Shown one piece after another: positions 1 through 16,400 of a DNA stretch of 64,000 bases (positions within the stretch are counted from its first letter, which is position 1; each line of letters opens with the position of its first letter). The position numbers and the translations under genes are program-made. Source of the DNA: Toxotes chatareus (lineage: Eukaryota; Chordata; Actinopteri; Toxotidae); the NCBI GenBank assembly GCA_016801885.1, contig CM028900.1:2204001-2268000 (forward strand). The letters are read 5' to 3'. The notes under the pieces were generated by a model, which saw only the letters and a list, made by a program, of their open reading frames with translations, had not been told where the DNA came from and ran no database searches.

Positions 1-700
1 ACCTGCTACATAACTGCAAAGTTCATGTTTCAGTTACCAACCCAGGGGACCCATGACTCAACTCCTCTTTCTTTCTGCCATTGTTTCCTGTCTCTCTAAA
101 CTGTAACATATTACACAAAATGCCCTAACCCTAACTTCCAAGACACTCATAGACACTCTACCTTCTCAGGAGACTCAGGTCCGTTGCAATTTCCCCATTG
201 TGGGACTAATAAAGGTGTATCTTATAATTACCACAATGAGACAAAAAATAGAAATAAAAACAACTACAAAGAGAGACAGAACAACTACAAACAACTCTCC
301 TGCCTTCAGTTTGGATCTCTTGCTCCTATGTAGGAACTTTTTTATCCACTGAAATGCTCATAATTCCGATTTGACTGATATGACTAAACGCGGCATTAGC
401 CTTAACTGTGGACCGTTTTTACACAGCGAGAAAAACCCTGGTTAAACTGGTTATTGGTTAAATTGAATTCATAAATGAATTTTGAACTCTCGGAGGAGGG
501 AAACATCACATACTGAAAAAACGGATGAGTATGTTTCTTTAATGACAGGCGGAGTTTGGACCGAGAGGCGGACTTGCACACATCCAGTGGGAGGGCTTTC
601 CCTGACAGGAGGAAGAAGGCTTGTGACTGGCAGCGGGACCCAACCTTGAAAAGCCGGCTGTTTTTTTGCTGATTCCTTTAGGAATACTGGGATCTCACTT
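1..700 (+). promoter_or_regulatory. dnajb11: dnajb11 upstream region and 5' UTR
   Basis: No coding exon is recognised here. An inverted CCAAT box (ATTGG) lies at 453-457 and a mildly GC-rich stretch at about 540-660. The transcription start is probably between about 480 and 690, but nothing in the sequence fixes it. I looked for a classical ER-stress element (CCAAT-N9-CCACG) on both strands and did not see a perfect one, although dnajb11 is a known unfolded-protein-response target in mammals. Confidence 0.35.
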
Positions 701-4442
<3,742 letters not shown>

Positions 4443-5550
4443 CACACCAACAGACACAGCCTGGACTGAGTTATCTGCCACACAAACAAACAAACACACA
4501 CACTCGCACTCACATGTTCAATCAGCAGGAACGTGCTCTGTAATTCTGGCCAGGGTGTATTTATTATTTTCAGATTGTTCTCAGGATGGCTTGAACCCAA
4601 TTTAGTTTTTACTTTTTAATGTTCTACATCTTTTCAGCAGTTGCACAATTGCAGATGTTTTATTTGAAGTGTATAAATGGAAACGATGCCATGTCTTTGT
4701 TGTACTCTCTTTTTGTCATTACATTGGAATAAGGCCTTTTGTTTATTTTAAAAAATCAGATTCCCCTGTTTCGATCTGAGTGAAGTGTTAAGGTCAAACA
4801 AACACTGTTTACTAAAGAGTCGACCACTGCTCCTCTGTGGAGGCCAGAGTCTGACACTCACTCACCCACTACATCTGCTGAAGGACGAGCTACTGTCAAA
4901 CTGGACACCTGGAGAAGAAGAAAGTCCACGACCAACTTCTGAACAACTTTAAACCTGTGCATGACCAGAGGTTTCTCCAGCTGGTCCTTTATTGTTTTAT
5001 GAATGTCCCAGCTTCACCTGTTGAGTGATGAAACGGTTTTTGTTCTGGTCAGATTCCTGCTCAATATTACTTTGTAAATAGGGAAGAACAAAGCTCACCT
5101 GTTCTGTTGTGTTTTAGTTTTCCTAATTTATGTTGGCTCTTTGCGATGGGAGAGCTGTCCACATTGCACAACTCCCAGGTTCACTGTGACAAGAGTTGAC
5201 CTCTAAACTTAAACAGTGACATTTGGTTTTTTTTTTTTTGTGGGGGGTGGTTTGCACCTCCTCCAGCACCACTAGGCGCTCTGGCTGTCTGGGCCAAACA
5301 CCTCTAACTGGAAGGGACTCCACACCATGATGTCTCAGCATCCCTGCTGGGTATCGCTGGCTGGTTGGGTTTATAATGTGGTTTCAGGATTTCCCTCCTC
5401 TCTGTTTTTACTATCGACTGCAACGCTGTCTCCCAATTTTATGAGAGTGTCATGGCCTTAAATGTGAATGATTTGGCCATTTTTACTGAGTGCTGTAGGG
5501 GATAATTGTACTTTTGACTGACAAAAACAAATAAAGATTTCTACAAATTC
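4443..5550 (+). other. dnajb11: dnajb11 3' UTR
   Basis: About 1.1 kb follows the stop codon, starting with an A/C-rich stretch including short (CA)n at about 4490-4505. No coding exon of another gene is seen. The extent is inferred from the poly(A) signal at 5530; a weaker AATAAG variant at 4728-4733 could give a shorter mRNA. Confidence 0.6.
5530..5535 (+). terminator. dnajb11: Poly(A) signal AATAAA of dnajb11
   Basis: This is a canonical AATAAA hexamer about 1.09 kb after the stop. It is followed by a TG-containing stretch (CTGATGAGATGTCAT), which fits a downstream element. It is the best candidate transcript end before the long gene-free interval. Confidence 0.6.
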
Positions 5551-6079
5551 TGATGAGATGTCATACCCCAAATTCACCAGTAGCTGGCACCAGAGTCTAG
5601 TTAATGGCCTTTAGTAAGTAACCCTGACATCTAAGTGTTCAAGCTGCAGTGAGTAGAGGAGTATCATGAGAGGTGAGAGATCTAACTCACAGCAGAATAT
5701 TCCTACATTTGGAAGAGGACTGCCTGTACAAAGGGCTTTTTAGTTTGTTGTTTAATTAATAGAATTAGGTTTCATTATTTTGTTGGTGAGTATAAGTATA
5801 GTGCTTGGCCAGTGAAACAAATACCTCACAGTTTATGAGGACCAGTTAGATTTTTAGAAAAAAGAAATTGGACTTGTTTCAGGGTTAAGACTTGGTTTAA
5901 GTTTTGGGCTTAGTACTAGTGATGGTTAAATCTGTTTAACAGCAGCGCAACAAACCATAAGCACAACACTGAAATATTATCACCTTATCAATATTATGTT
6001 AAATACCTGTTCACACATCCTGCAGACACAGAGAAGCATTAGCATTATATTGGAGCCATGTTTCAATATTCTCTCTTCT

Positions 6080-6345
6080 TCCAGGTCTTGCTCTACTGTC
6101 CTTGTTTTGGTTTACATCAGCTCCTGAGGGGGACATTTGTCTGCTAAATGCTCCACTGTGGTCCCTGATTAGTTGCTGTCTATTGTTTTGTGATTAACAC
6201 GTGGTACAATGTGCAGTGGGTTTTTAGAGCCTGATCTCTGAAAACAGCTGCCTGTCGAAGCCAAAAACGAGGTCGAGAGCAAAGAGAGTGAACTGAAACG
6301 GCTGAAACACCGGTCTGTATAAAAAGAGGCTGAAACGCTCCGTAG
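6080..6345 (+). repeat. Dispersed repeat family B, plus-strand copy
   Basis: The segment contains CTGCTAAATGCTCCACTGTG, then CTGAAAACAGCTGCCTGTCG and GAGCAAAGAGAGTGAACTGA. The same ordered blocks recur at 40235-40480 (GCTGCTAAATGCTCC, CTGAAAACATCTGCTG, GCGAAGAGAGTGA) and, inverted, at 6440-6540. Three copies in one window and the scattered placement indicate an old transposable element common in teleosts. I cannot name the family from the sequence. Confidence 0.6.
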
Positions 6346-6439
6346 GTGGGGAATGCAGAGTGATGTGGGCGATGTTCTCTGTGGGTTTGTCCCTACAGGC
6401 GACGCTTCATTTCCTATTTATCATTTTCATCAGATAAGC

Positions 6440-6540
6440 TTGGATCAGTCCACTGTGCGCTAACGTCTCAGCACCAAACAGCAGGTAAACACAGTTAGTG
6501 ACTAAGTGGTGAACATTGTGGAGCATTTAGCAGCATAAAA
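6440..6540 (-). repeat. Dispersed repeat family B, minus-strand fragment
   Basis: Read on the minus strand it gives GCTGCTAAATGCTCCACAAT, GTTCACCACTTAGT and CTGCTGTTTGGTGCTGAG, matching the blocks of the copy at 40235-40480. With the copy at 6080-6345 it forms an inverted pair. Confidence 0.55.
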
Positions 6541-9500
6541 TAGTGATAAGCTTTAAGGTGAGGAGTTAGACAATGCACGTGTAGGTGTGCACATGCATAG
6601 GACCTCTAACATGTCCTGAGCCCTCAGTGGTTTAACTTGGTCCCCACACACACACACACCTTGTGGGTGGAAGGTTGTCGGAGAGTCTGTCTGCATGGGT
6701 GGGGCAGGGGATGTGCACAGAAACATATTCATGATGGTATGTTTATAGTGTGGTGGATGGTGTACACATCTGCCCACCAGTGTTCATGTCACAGACCGTG
6801 TGTGAATGTGTAAATGGGTGTGAGTGTGTGTGTGTGTGTGTGTGTCTGTAATGATCTCTCACAGAAGAAATTGCATGTGTGCACACTGTGCATACAATGT
6901 GTGCTTATGAATGATTGTGTGTATTCCTGTGTTTACACATGCGTGTGTGTGTGTGTGCGTGCGTGCGTGTGTGTGTGTGTGTGGCCGGTCTGTGTGTATA
7001 ATGAACTCCCACAGAGATAGCAGGGCTGTGGTAAAGGGAGTTTCCTTCCCGGCCCACCACACATCCCTTAGTCATTTTCAGACTGAAGAGTCTTTGGAGG
7101 GGAGAAGAGAAGCTTTGTGATCCGGCTCAGATAAAACATCTGACTGTGTCACCTCACAGTCGAATGCTCCAACTGTTACAGGACCAGATTCAGAGCTTTT
7201 AAGGCCACTGCAGTGCACAAAGCTAAAGCCTGTGAATGAGCTGTCTCTCACCCATGTCCATGGATGGATTATGAGACAGTGGAAGAGGGCCCTCCTTAGG
7301 AGCAAGACACCCAGGCTGAGAGAGACGTGTCTGTTTGCAGTCATTTTTCGTCTCTTTGCGGTTGTTGATAACTGGGTGCATCTGGGCCTGTGCCAACTAG
7401 GCCTCTTCAGTAATCCCTATATGCCGTTGTCAGTCTGCTCCTGTTCTTATTTATTATTTACTGCACAAAAAAGAAAAAAAATCAAGAGCTTTATCCCACA
7501 TTTCCAAATTTAGGATTCAGCACTTTCACAGAAAAGTGTGTTTGTGCTTCAACACTGTTTGTTCAGCTCATGAACGTAAGTTACCATGAGAATCTCAGGG
7601 TCTGGTCAGGGTGCACACAGTGAATGGTGACTGTGTGTGACCCTCGCTATGAGGTGTGGTTCAGAGGAGAGCGGCCTGAGTGAGTTATGACGGGGATTTA
7701 CCGATCATCCACTAATAATATCTTCTAACCACTTGTAATTACAAATTGTGGAGCACATGAGGGCAGCATTGCCTCTTCAATCACATCCCTCCCTAAATCA
7801 CTTTTTATTACCCAGAACACTCACCAGAGCCCTGTGTGGTGTGTGTATGCATGTGTGTAATATGTGTGTGTGTGCAGGAGCCTGCACGCCTGCACTTGCC
7901 CGTTGCTGATGCAGATAAGCACAGGGATCACACTTGACCCTGAGTGTAATGACTTGTAAGTGTAGCTGCAGGGTTAAGAGAGGCACAGGCTAAAGGAGGG
8001 CTAATTGAGCAATCTGTGTGTGTGTGTGTGTGTGTGTGGTGGCGCCAATGGGTGTTTTGACCTGCTCTGACTCGGCAGTGTGCTCGGTTAATGGTGCCTG
8101 ACCTGTCAGACCCTGGGTTTGTAAAGAGCAGCTCCATAACGACACCGGAGTGTTTCTCGGTGCAGAACGTGAAAATGTTATGGTTGTTTCCCAAAAATTT
8201 GGGGAACTTTTGACAACATTTCAAAACTTGAAATATAAAATTCTCGTTATCTTCTGAGGACGTATGACAGCAGACCTAACCACTGAAACTGCTCCTGTTA
8301 ATGTGAACACCTGCTGATGGACAGCATGGGTATTTCATATTTTCTTTAAACATTAAGGAATTAATGAATCATGTCCTCCAACATGCACATGAGAATTCTG
8401 AGGACAGACTTCTTCACATATAGAGACTGTGAGTTGTTATGAAGATGAAGTGTCTGACTTATTTGGAAACATGAGCCGGACATGAAATTAAATATTGAGG
8501 CTTTTACACTGTTCACTGTTCACATCACAAAAGGATGATGTTATGATGGTTGTGTTTATTCCATCATTTTCTTTTAGCAAATTAAATTCTCTTTCCATGT
8601 TTCTTTCCAATTTCATTTTTCTTTCTTTACACATCAAGGTGTGTGAAAAATCCTGCAAACATTTTTTATATGTTAATATAATTCTGATGTTCTGTCACCT
8701 TTAAAATGCATAAAAAGGTGAGGGTACGCCTCTATATTAAAATATAGATCTTTAAAAGGGAGACAGGAAATTGAAAATGTCACTATCATGAAGTTCTCAA
8801 AAATCTGGGTTGAATTTTACATCACTCAGCCAAGCAAGAAACACACTGACACATTACCTCCTTCCCTTCAAGCCCCTGCAGAGCAGCAGCAAGGATGAAT
8901 TCAACAGACAACAAATGTGTGTGTATTTATCAGTGCTGTGAAGCACCACAACATGCCAAGGCCAGGGAGGACAGCGAGAGGGAGACAGGGGCGAGGAGGG
9001 AAAAAAAGGACTCTGCCCGAAATAAAAAATGTTGACGGACAAAGCCTACAATTTGTGGGATCTGAGCATAAAGCAAACAAAGGGCAGCTTTTGTAAGGAA
9101 TAATGCATGTCAGCCGTATCCTTATCCCGCCACAGCTTTGAACACTGCTGGGGACGTCCATTGCTCCACTGTGTATGTCGTGTTGCTATATTAAAGCCAG
9201 TCACCTCAAAGGGAAAAGCCTCAAATATTCAACAATTGAATGGTGGGGCTCTCATTATGGCCAATGTGGGCAGGAAAAAGTGGCTTTGGGGGTTTTCATT
9301 TCAGCGACTTAAAGCCCTCCTGTTAGCTAGGACGAGCTGCTGTTTATCCCAATGCCTTTCTGGGGGCTAAACATAGTCAACTGTCATTATGAATCTCACT
9401 CTCTCTTCTCTTCTGTCTCTCTCTCTCTTTCTTTCCCTGTCCTCCTTCTCACTAACATTTATTTATTTCTCTCCCAATTTTGTCATCTAATGACCCGTGT

Positions 9501-10210
9501 TGTGTTGTTGTTTGAAGGGGCCGATGGCTCTCCGGTCTCCCACATCCTGAGGAAGAGAAGGGGTGGCTGGAGGGCGAGCGCAGGACAAACAGTGCTGCAG
9601 ACCACCTATATGGATGAAAGCCACAATGGCTACGGACAGCATTCCACTGGCAACATAAAGCCGATGAAAAGCCGACGAGGCTGCGCTGTACATGCCTTGG
9701 CTGTATGTTACAGTGGTCTGTATGTGTATATGCCCTCCAGTAAAAAAAAAAACACCTTCACAGTAAAGTTTACACTTTACGAAAGCATTTTTAATTCAGC
9801 CCATCAGTGGCAGGGGCTTGGGCGGTTGGCAGAGCAGCCTCCCAGCAGTTCCAGGGTCACATGAATGGGGCACATATTAGAAAAACTGTATGCACAGCCT
9901 ATGAAATGATGTAAATATGTATTAGCGGGCGTGGGGGCGTGGGGGGGGTCAGCATGGTGGAGTACAGAGAAGACTGGGGGCGAGGTGAAAGCGGTCTTTG
10001 TGTTTAGAGCAGAGCCCTCTGGTGGACCCTCCCCTCGGAGCGGGGTTGCCCAGGCCCTGTGGTGGCGGATCACAGTTAATAACTGTGCAGTGGGCTGTCA
10101 GAGGCACTTAGTCTGATGCTGGGCAGGCCGGGGCAGACTGGGCCCGCATACACAGCCGTCTCTGCCTCCTGATCCTGGACCAAAGCTCTCAGCCATGAAG
10201 GAGAAGACAC

Positions 10211-10251
<41 letters not shown>

Positions 10252-12057
10252 ATCGAGGCTGGAGAAGATGGGAACATGTCCCTGTGTGTGTGTGGGTCTT
10301 TTTTGTAACATCTAACAGGCATGAAGAGGGTAAATAACTGGGACAAGGCCAAGCTTCCCAGACTGAGCTCAGGTGTCTTCCTTTAAGAACTCTGTGCCGA
10401 CCTTTAGGCAGGAAGAGAGCTCAGTCCACGATCAAGCTTAAAGGACAACTCATACTTTTTTAAAAGTCCATCTTAAAACAATACTCACATGTCCATCCAA
10501 ACAGTTAGTGGTTGCTGTAATTGTTGCTCCTGTCCATTCCGGCCATGATGAGATCCCTTCTGTATGTGATTCCACTGCAAGTGATGAGTGACAAAATCCA
10601 CAGTCCTTGTTCAGTGCAAAAACTTGAAAAACAAATCGGGTGGGTATCTCCCACAGTTATGGTGGTTTTAGTCTTCGTGCTACTGTCCCTCCTCTGCAGC
10701 TCAACAAGAAAAATTCACCATCTGTGGAAACACAAAGAAGGAATTTGGTGCTAAAACAACAGTCGATTTGGAAAATATTCAAATTTACAGTTCAGCTGAA
10801 CTCTGTAATTACAGCTTTGGTTTAATTGTTGAATTTGTTTTTGCACAAAAAAAAAACGTTTTTTTTCCGTCATCATTTGCATTGGAATTGTATAAGGAGT
10901 CGATCTCTTCAGGGCCAGTCACAACTATGGCAACCAAAACTGTTTTAATGAACATGTGTGCATGTGACAAATATGAAACTATCCTTTAATCAGTGAGGAG
11001 GAAACACATCCACCTCACAGTCGACTGGTTAATGCTACAAAACACAACCTTTAAAATAACCCTCCACTGAAGCTCCTCTAATGCAGAGGGGCCACAGCAC
11101 CACGTCCAATCATCACCAGACGTTATCTGACCCTCAACAAAGTACCTCCACAAACTCTTATCTGATCCCCGGCTTGTAAAGCTCGTACTCCAAACGAGGA
11201 CTGTCATGGGAATCGACCAATGAAGACTCGTCTGATCTTGAGTGGCGTTTTATTCCCGTGCCAAACAATACCTGTGGACAAACTGCTCTGTCTGCCTGTG
11301 AACTCCAAAGTCCAGCTCATCCCTGTTGACTAGATTAGATAACCTGGTTTTAAAGGCAGGGATACTGTTTGCTCAGTGACTCCTCTCTGCCCTAATAGCA
11401 TCTGATCTAATGGGAGATTGCAGGCTGCTTGTTGACAGTGCAGACCTACACAGCGTCATGGCAATGGCCAAACAACACAGGGAAACAAAGCAGGGCTGAG
11501 CTTTAGTACCTGTAATTACTGGATAAATATCAGCTCCTTTGCTTAAAACCGGCAGTAATAAATATTATACGCTGCCTTAATTTCAGCTGTTGTCTGTATT
11601 GCTTAAAATAGGAAGGGTTCATGGAGACTGGACTAAAATGGTGACGTTTTGGGGCAGAAAACCAAAATAATGAGCTGAAAGACACAAAAACAAAACCCAA
11701 AAAAAAACAACAACAAAAAAAAACAACCTCCTCAGAGGGGAACTGCAGTCAGGCGATAATTCTCTGCACTACCAGCAAAGCTTTTCACATACAAGTAGTT
11801 ATGTGATCCATTGTTGATCCAATGAAATATTGATTACAGCCGCTTTGAATTAAATGCCTTTGCACTGGTGACGTGAATATGGAACATAACTGAGAGCTTA
11901 CCTGTTCCTTCCAGTGTGCATGTAGTTTCAGTGTGTGTGTGTGTGTGTGGGGGGGGTAGTAGCTCTGTTGCTGGCGTCTGTTGCGCTCTGTTTAAATCAT
12001 CACTTCCTGTTCTCAATCCCCACGTCTGCTTATCCATCATTTCATAAGCATGCATGT

Positions 12058-12088
<31 letters not shown>

Positions 12089-13112
12089 CTGATATGCTCG
12101 GGGTCCTGTTGCACCTACTCCAGCCTCCCATGGGTGGTGGCGGTGGGCAAAAAAGGGGGCTGCTCCTTCAAGACACCCCTCAAATTATGGCCTAATCAGT
12201 TAGCCCCAAGAGCAGACCTTCCACAGCTCCCAGACAGACAGACAGACAGACAGACAGACCCCCAGGCCTACAGCGGCCACATCTTGCCCCCCATCCTCCC
12301 CTCCTCCTCTCCCAGCCACACAGCAATGAGCCTGGCCTTGTCCCTGAAAAGACCCCTCTCCCTGTTTCTCTCCTCACACTGAGATAAAACAGGTCCGGCT
12401 TCAGTTGAAGAAAAGTGTCGGCTGTAACGTCCCTCACTTATCCAGTCCTCCTCTGGTCTCGTCTACCTGGCCCTTTGACGTCTCTCACACACAGCGACCT
12501 GCAGACATACTGTAAAAGTAGTGGTAGTGTAGTTTCGCACTGTTTCCAGCTCTGTTGTGCCGACGTACCAGCACATTTGATCCACACACATTGTGATCTC
12601 TGCTGCCGACTTCATTGTGTGTTTGTTTGTTTTTTTAACCGTTTTTGTTGATCTGAGTGGTTTTATGCTCTTTACGAGTTGAATAAGCTCCGTGAACTTA
12701 AGGTCCATGAAACCAACTCCAAACCCGTCGTATGATTTCAGACACTTCTGCTGGTGGGAAAGTAGAGCACTCTTTTGTTTGTATTCCTGACACTAGAACT
12801 CAGGTTTCATTTGAAGCATAAACTACTCAACTGAATTGTGTTGTGCTTTTTATTATAATTACCATAATTTCTATAACAACAGCCAAACAATTGCTGTCCT
12901 GTTTTTTTGTTTTAATATTTACTGTTTCTGCAAAGTGTTTTGCATGAATCATTTTGCAAGAACCAGTTCCAAGAAAGTATTGCAGTCATACTCAATAATC
13001 TCTTGGTAATAAAAGAAAAATAGCATCGTGAGAAATAAAACAATGCCATGATATCACTTTGGCACCTCAGTTTATGTCAACAAGTATCTGGCTTTTCCCT
13101 GGATCATTAATC

Positions 13113-13131
13113 TACACACACACACACACAC

Positions 13132-13167
<36 letters not shown>

Positions 13168-13179
13168 GCACGCACGCAC

Positions 13180-13261
<82 letters not shown>
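13113..13261. repeat. Long (CA)n/(GCAC)n compound microsatellite
   Basis: About 149 bp of uninterrupted alternating purine-pyrimidine sequence: (AC)n, then GCACGCAC and CGCGCACG blocks at about 13164-13200, then a pure (CA)n run. Further (CA)n arrays follow at 13426-13460 and 13581-13603. Confidence 0.95.
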
Positions 13262-13264
<3 letters not shown>

Positions 13265-13424
13265 GATCCACAGCACTAATGTGATGCTTTGTCAACTAAA
13301 TCATTGCAACTCTACCCGGTTAATCAATGACACATGGCAGGTTCTGGCAATGTCAGACCTTCACTGACTCCATCCCACCATTCCCCTCATCTGCCTTGTC
13401 ATTCCCGTTCCTCTATTACCCCCC

Positions 13425-13462
<38 letters not shown>

Positions 13463-16400
13463 GTGCCAAACCAGACCACTCGCCATACACACTAATGCTT
13501 CTGTTCCCTTCAAGCAGCTTCATCAGTCATGTTCACCTCACTTAGGATTCCCATTCGTTTTCATTGCACAGCAAAACACCACACACACACACACACACAC
13601 ACAGGCAAGCATCTGCATATGCATGTGTACAGGAGCATACAGACATTCACACACATAAACTCATGCATGCACCAATCACCGTTCTGAACATTTTCACGAG
13701 ACGATAAAGTTCAAAGGAAACAAACAGGTGCTTCATCACCTCAGAAACACCCGAGGACTGAGGTGGAGCGAAGGATGGATGGATGTGAGAGAGAGAAAGG
13801 CAGGCCCTGAGGAGAAGTGATCCATATCTGGTATCTGTGCTGCGATTATTTGAACAGCAGTTATAAAGCCATAAGGCCTGGCCCTGGTTCCTGGACATGT
13901 TGGTTTTAAACCTCCCTGGACTATAAATAATGACTGATTAAGTGCCTTCCTCTTCTTTCTCCTCCTCACTCTTTGTCTCTCTTACATGTCCGGCGTGCTG
14001 GCCCTCCATCCCCCAATATGTTCTGTATTAGTGGGTTTTTGTTGAGTGTTTGAAGTATGAAAATTAAGGAGGTGGGTGGGCAACCGAGCACCATACTCAG
14101 AGGAGACCTGTGACGCACACAGGACTATCCTCTGACTCCATTAGCATACCTCTGCTGGCACCGCTACACTCAGCAGAACTGCCTCCACTGCTCTCTTATG
14201 TGGCTGCTATTATATTTGTAAGGAGGCTACACCACAGAAGTATCTGGAGGGTAAAGCCTGTAAATTCAAATATATCAAATCCTGAAAGATCTGCGACTGA
14301 CTTTAAAGACGTCCACATGACAAAAGACTGAATGGCAGAATCTTATCAAACTCAATAGATAAGAATTAAATACGTCATTTAACAAAGTCTGACTCAGACT
14401 CAGAATACTAAGCAGTTATGCTTCAGATTTGTTGTTTATACTTTACTTACTTATTTCACTTTATTTTTCCTGACAAAAAAAAAATGCATGTTTTCCTGTG
14501 TAAAATGTCTTTAAAACACACACGTCCACCTGTGAATTTACCACATGGGAAACTGTTCTTTTACTGGTCTTGCTGAAGTTGTTTTACAAGTAATAATATA
14601 TATTGTATAATATTGTATGTGAAATAAATGTTTCATCATATGAAGTCATTTCACATGAATTACCTGAAAACCCTGTGTCTCTATATCTGAATGAATTTAT
14701 CAGGTGAGAGATCAATGAACTGTATGTAACCCTTATTCTAATCTGTGTTTTGGATATCCGTGTTTTTCTTCATCATGTCTATTTATGAGAGAATCAATAA
14801 AGAATCAAGAATCTATTCAAACCTGATATAAATGACAGGAGATCTGACTGTTTTTGTATCAAAGCTTATTTGGCCGTTAACTTTGTGTCAGGACAGACTG
14901 AATTTACCAAAATGTTTTGTAAATTTGACTGTAAACATCATTTAACCTAAGCTTTTGAAAAGGTAAATGCAGAATATTTATGTGATTTTGTCATACAGTG
15001 TGATTAATATTCAAATATTTTAAGGATCAAAATCGATAAGAGATGTCATCACACAGTCCGACTTTCAATCTTCAGAACAACCTGACTCCGACTAAAGGGA
15101 CATGAGGACTTGAGGACCTTTATCAGACTCCACTCAGACTCAGACTCCACTTTATACAACTTTTTCACACCTGAACTGACTCTGATGTGTAAAGTCAGTG
15201 ACGTTCCAGCCAATGTTGAGATTGCTTTGTAAAACTGGTGTTTTCCTTTGCAAATCTCGAAGAAATGTTAAAGAAAATCAAATGAAAATACAGTTTATTA
15301 CTTTAAACCAAAGCACCGTGTGAAAACAAAAGATATCAGTCACTTAGGACCCCCAGTCCTTTAAGTAGTCTCAGCGCTGTAGTAACATGCATAGCTCTGC
15401 ATGGTTGTTCCCCTGCACATTAGGGGATAAAGCAGTGTGTGAGAGCAGTAGAGGAGTGGGGGCATTTGGGCTTCTGTCCTCCCTGTAGTGGGATAACATT
15501 TCACCAGTTTAGATTAGTTCACCCAGAGCCCATCAACACATGTGGAAGTGACCCTCAGACGCCTCTCACAGGCCGGGTGACTGAGCAGTGTCTACGTATG
15601 ACTGCGTGTGTGTGTGTGTGTCAGAGGAAGTGCACACACCAGCTGATGCAGTGTGTGCTATGTTAACCCGTCCAAGGGCAGCATAGCAATAACAAACACA
15701 AGATCACAGCAGTGAGGTCACCTTTGACCTCGCAGCCTCCACACAGCCAGGCAGATCATTATCACTCTGACAGCGACACACACACAGGCCAACATGGGTG
15801 TCCCTCAATGCATGTTTTTAATCATTGACTCTCTTTAGAGAAATCAAAGGGAGTTACTTTGGGGGACAAAAGCTTCCTCATTGGTGTCTGACAGTAAATG
15901 ATTGACATTTACTTTGAACGCATGGGCTCCGCCCACCCACAGGGGGGCCTGCAAAGTGAAACCGTACACCATCCCGCACCCTTGTTTACCCACAAGGCCG
16001 TTTGCTCGTCTGTGTCCTGGCGGTCGAAGAGCTGGAGATGAGATGTTTGGGAAATTTGTGACGCCCATGGCGACCGTGGACGACACGTTTCCGGAAACCT
16101 TTGGGGACCAGCATGCTTCACGGTGAGGTTAGTGCAGACAAGTGTGTGCATGTCTTTAGGCACACGTCTGTCTTGTCCTGGCTCTCAGACTCAACGCTGT
16201 GGACTATAAGCTCTTAGATTTTATTTTTTCTTCCTTAAGCCGGTGACAGCATCACCTGCGACCTCCCTTTGTGAAAACACACACTCTCCTTCTGTGCCCT
16301 CCTCCCTCTCCTATTTTCACTTTCTCCTCTCTGGTATCTGCATTTTTTTCTCCCCTTGTCCTCCTCCTACTTTCTCCACCGGAGCAGACACTTCTAAACC

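Larger units (their letters stand above)
5551..13000. other. Intergenic region without a convincing gene, part 1
   Basis: The open frames here are short, low in complexity or stop-rich relative to any exon model. Contents include a dispersed-repeat pair (6080-6540), (TG)n tracts at 6826-6845, 6942-6982 and 8017-8039, (AG)n at 10211-10249, (TG)n at 12058-12088 and (CAGA)n at 12231-12259. One frame at 9484-9774 is open and less repetitive than its surroundings but matches nothing I know. An AT-rich stretch at about 11500-11610 looks like a possible conserved non-coding element. Confidence 0.6.

Noticed and set aside
430..460. ER-stress element in the dnajb11 promoter
   Set aside because: The inverted CCAAT (ATTGG, 453-457) lacks CGTGG at the required nine-base spacing; the closest word is CCTGG at eleven bases.
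13113..13261. Regular spacing suggestive of a CRISPR-like array
   Set aside because: It is a simple-sequence microsatellite in a vertebrate genome. No unique spacers.
13059..13367. Long open frames of His-Thr or Cys-Val repeats
   Set aside because: They are translations of (CA)n/(GT)n microsatellites. The same applies to frames at 24346-24788, 35438-35734, 39012-39308, 45089-45461 and 63089-63287.
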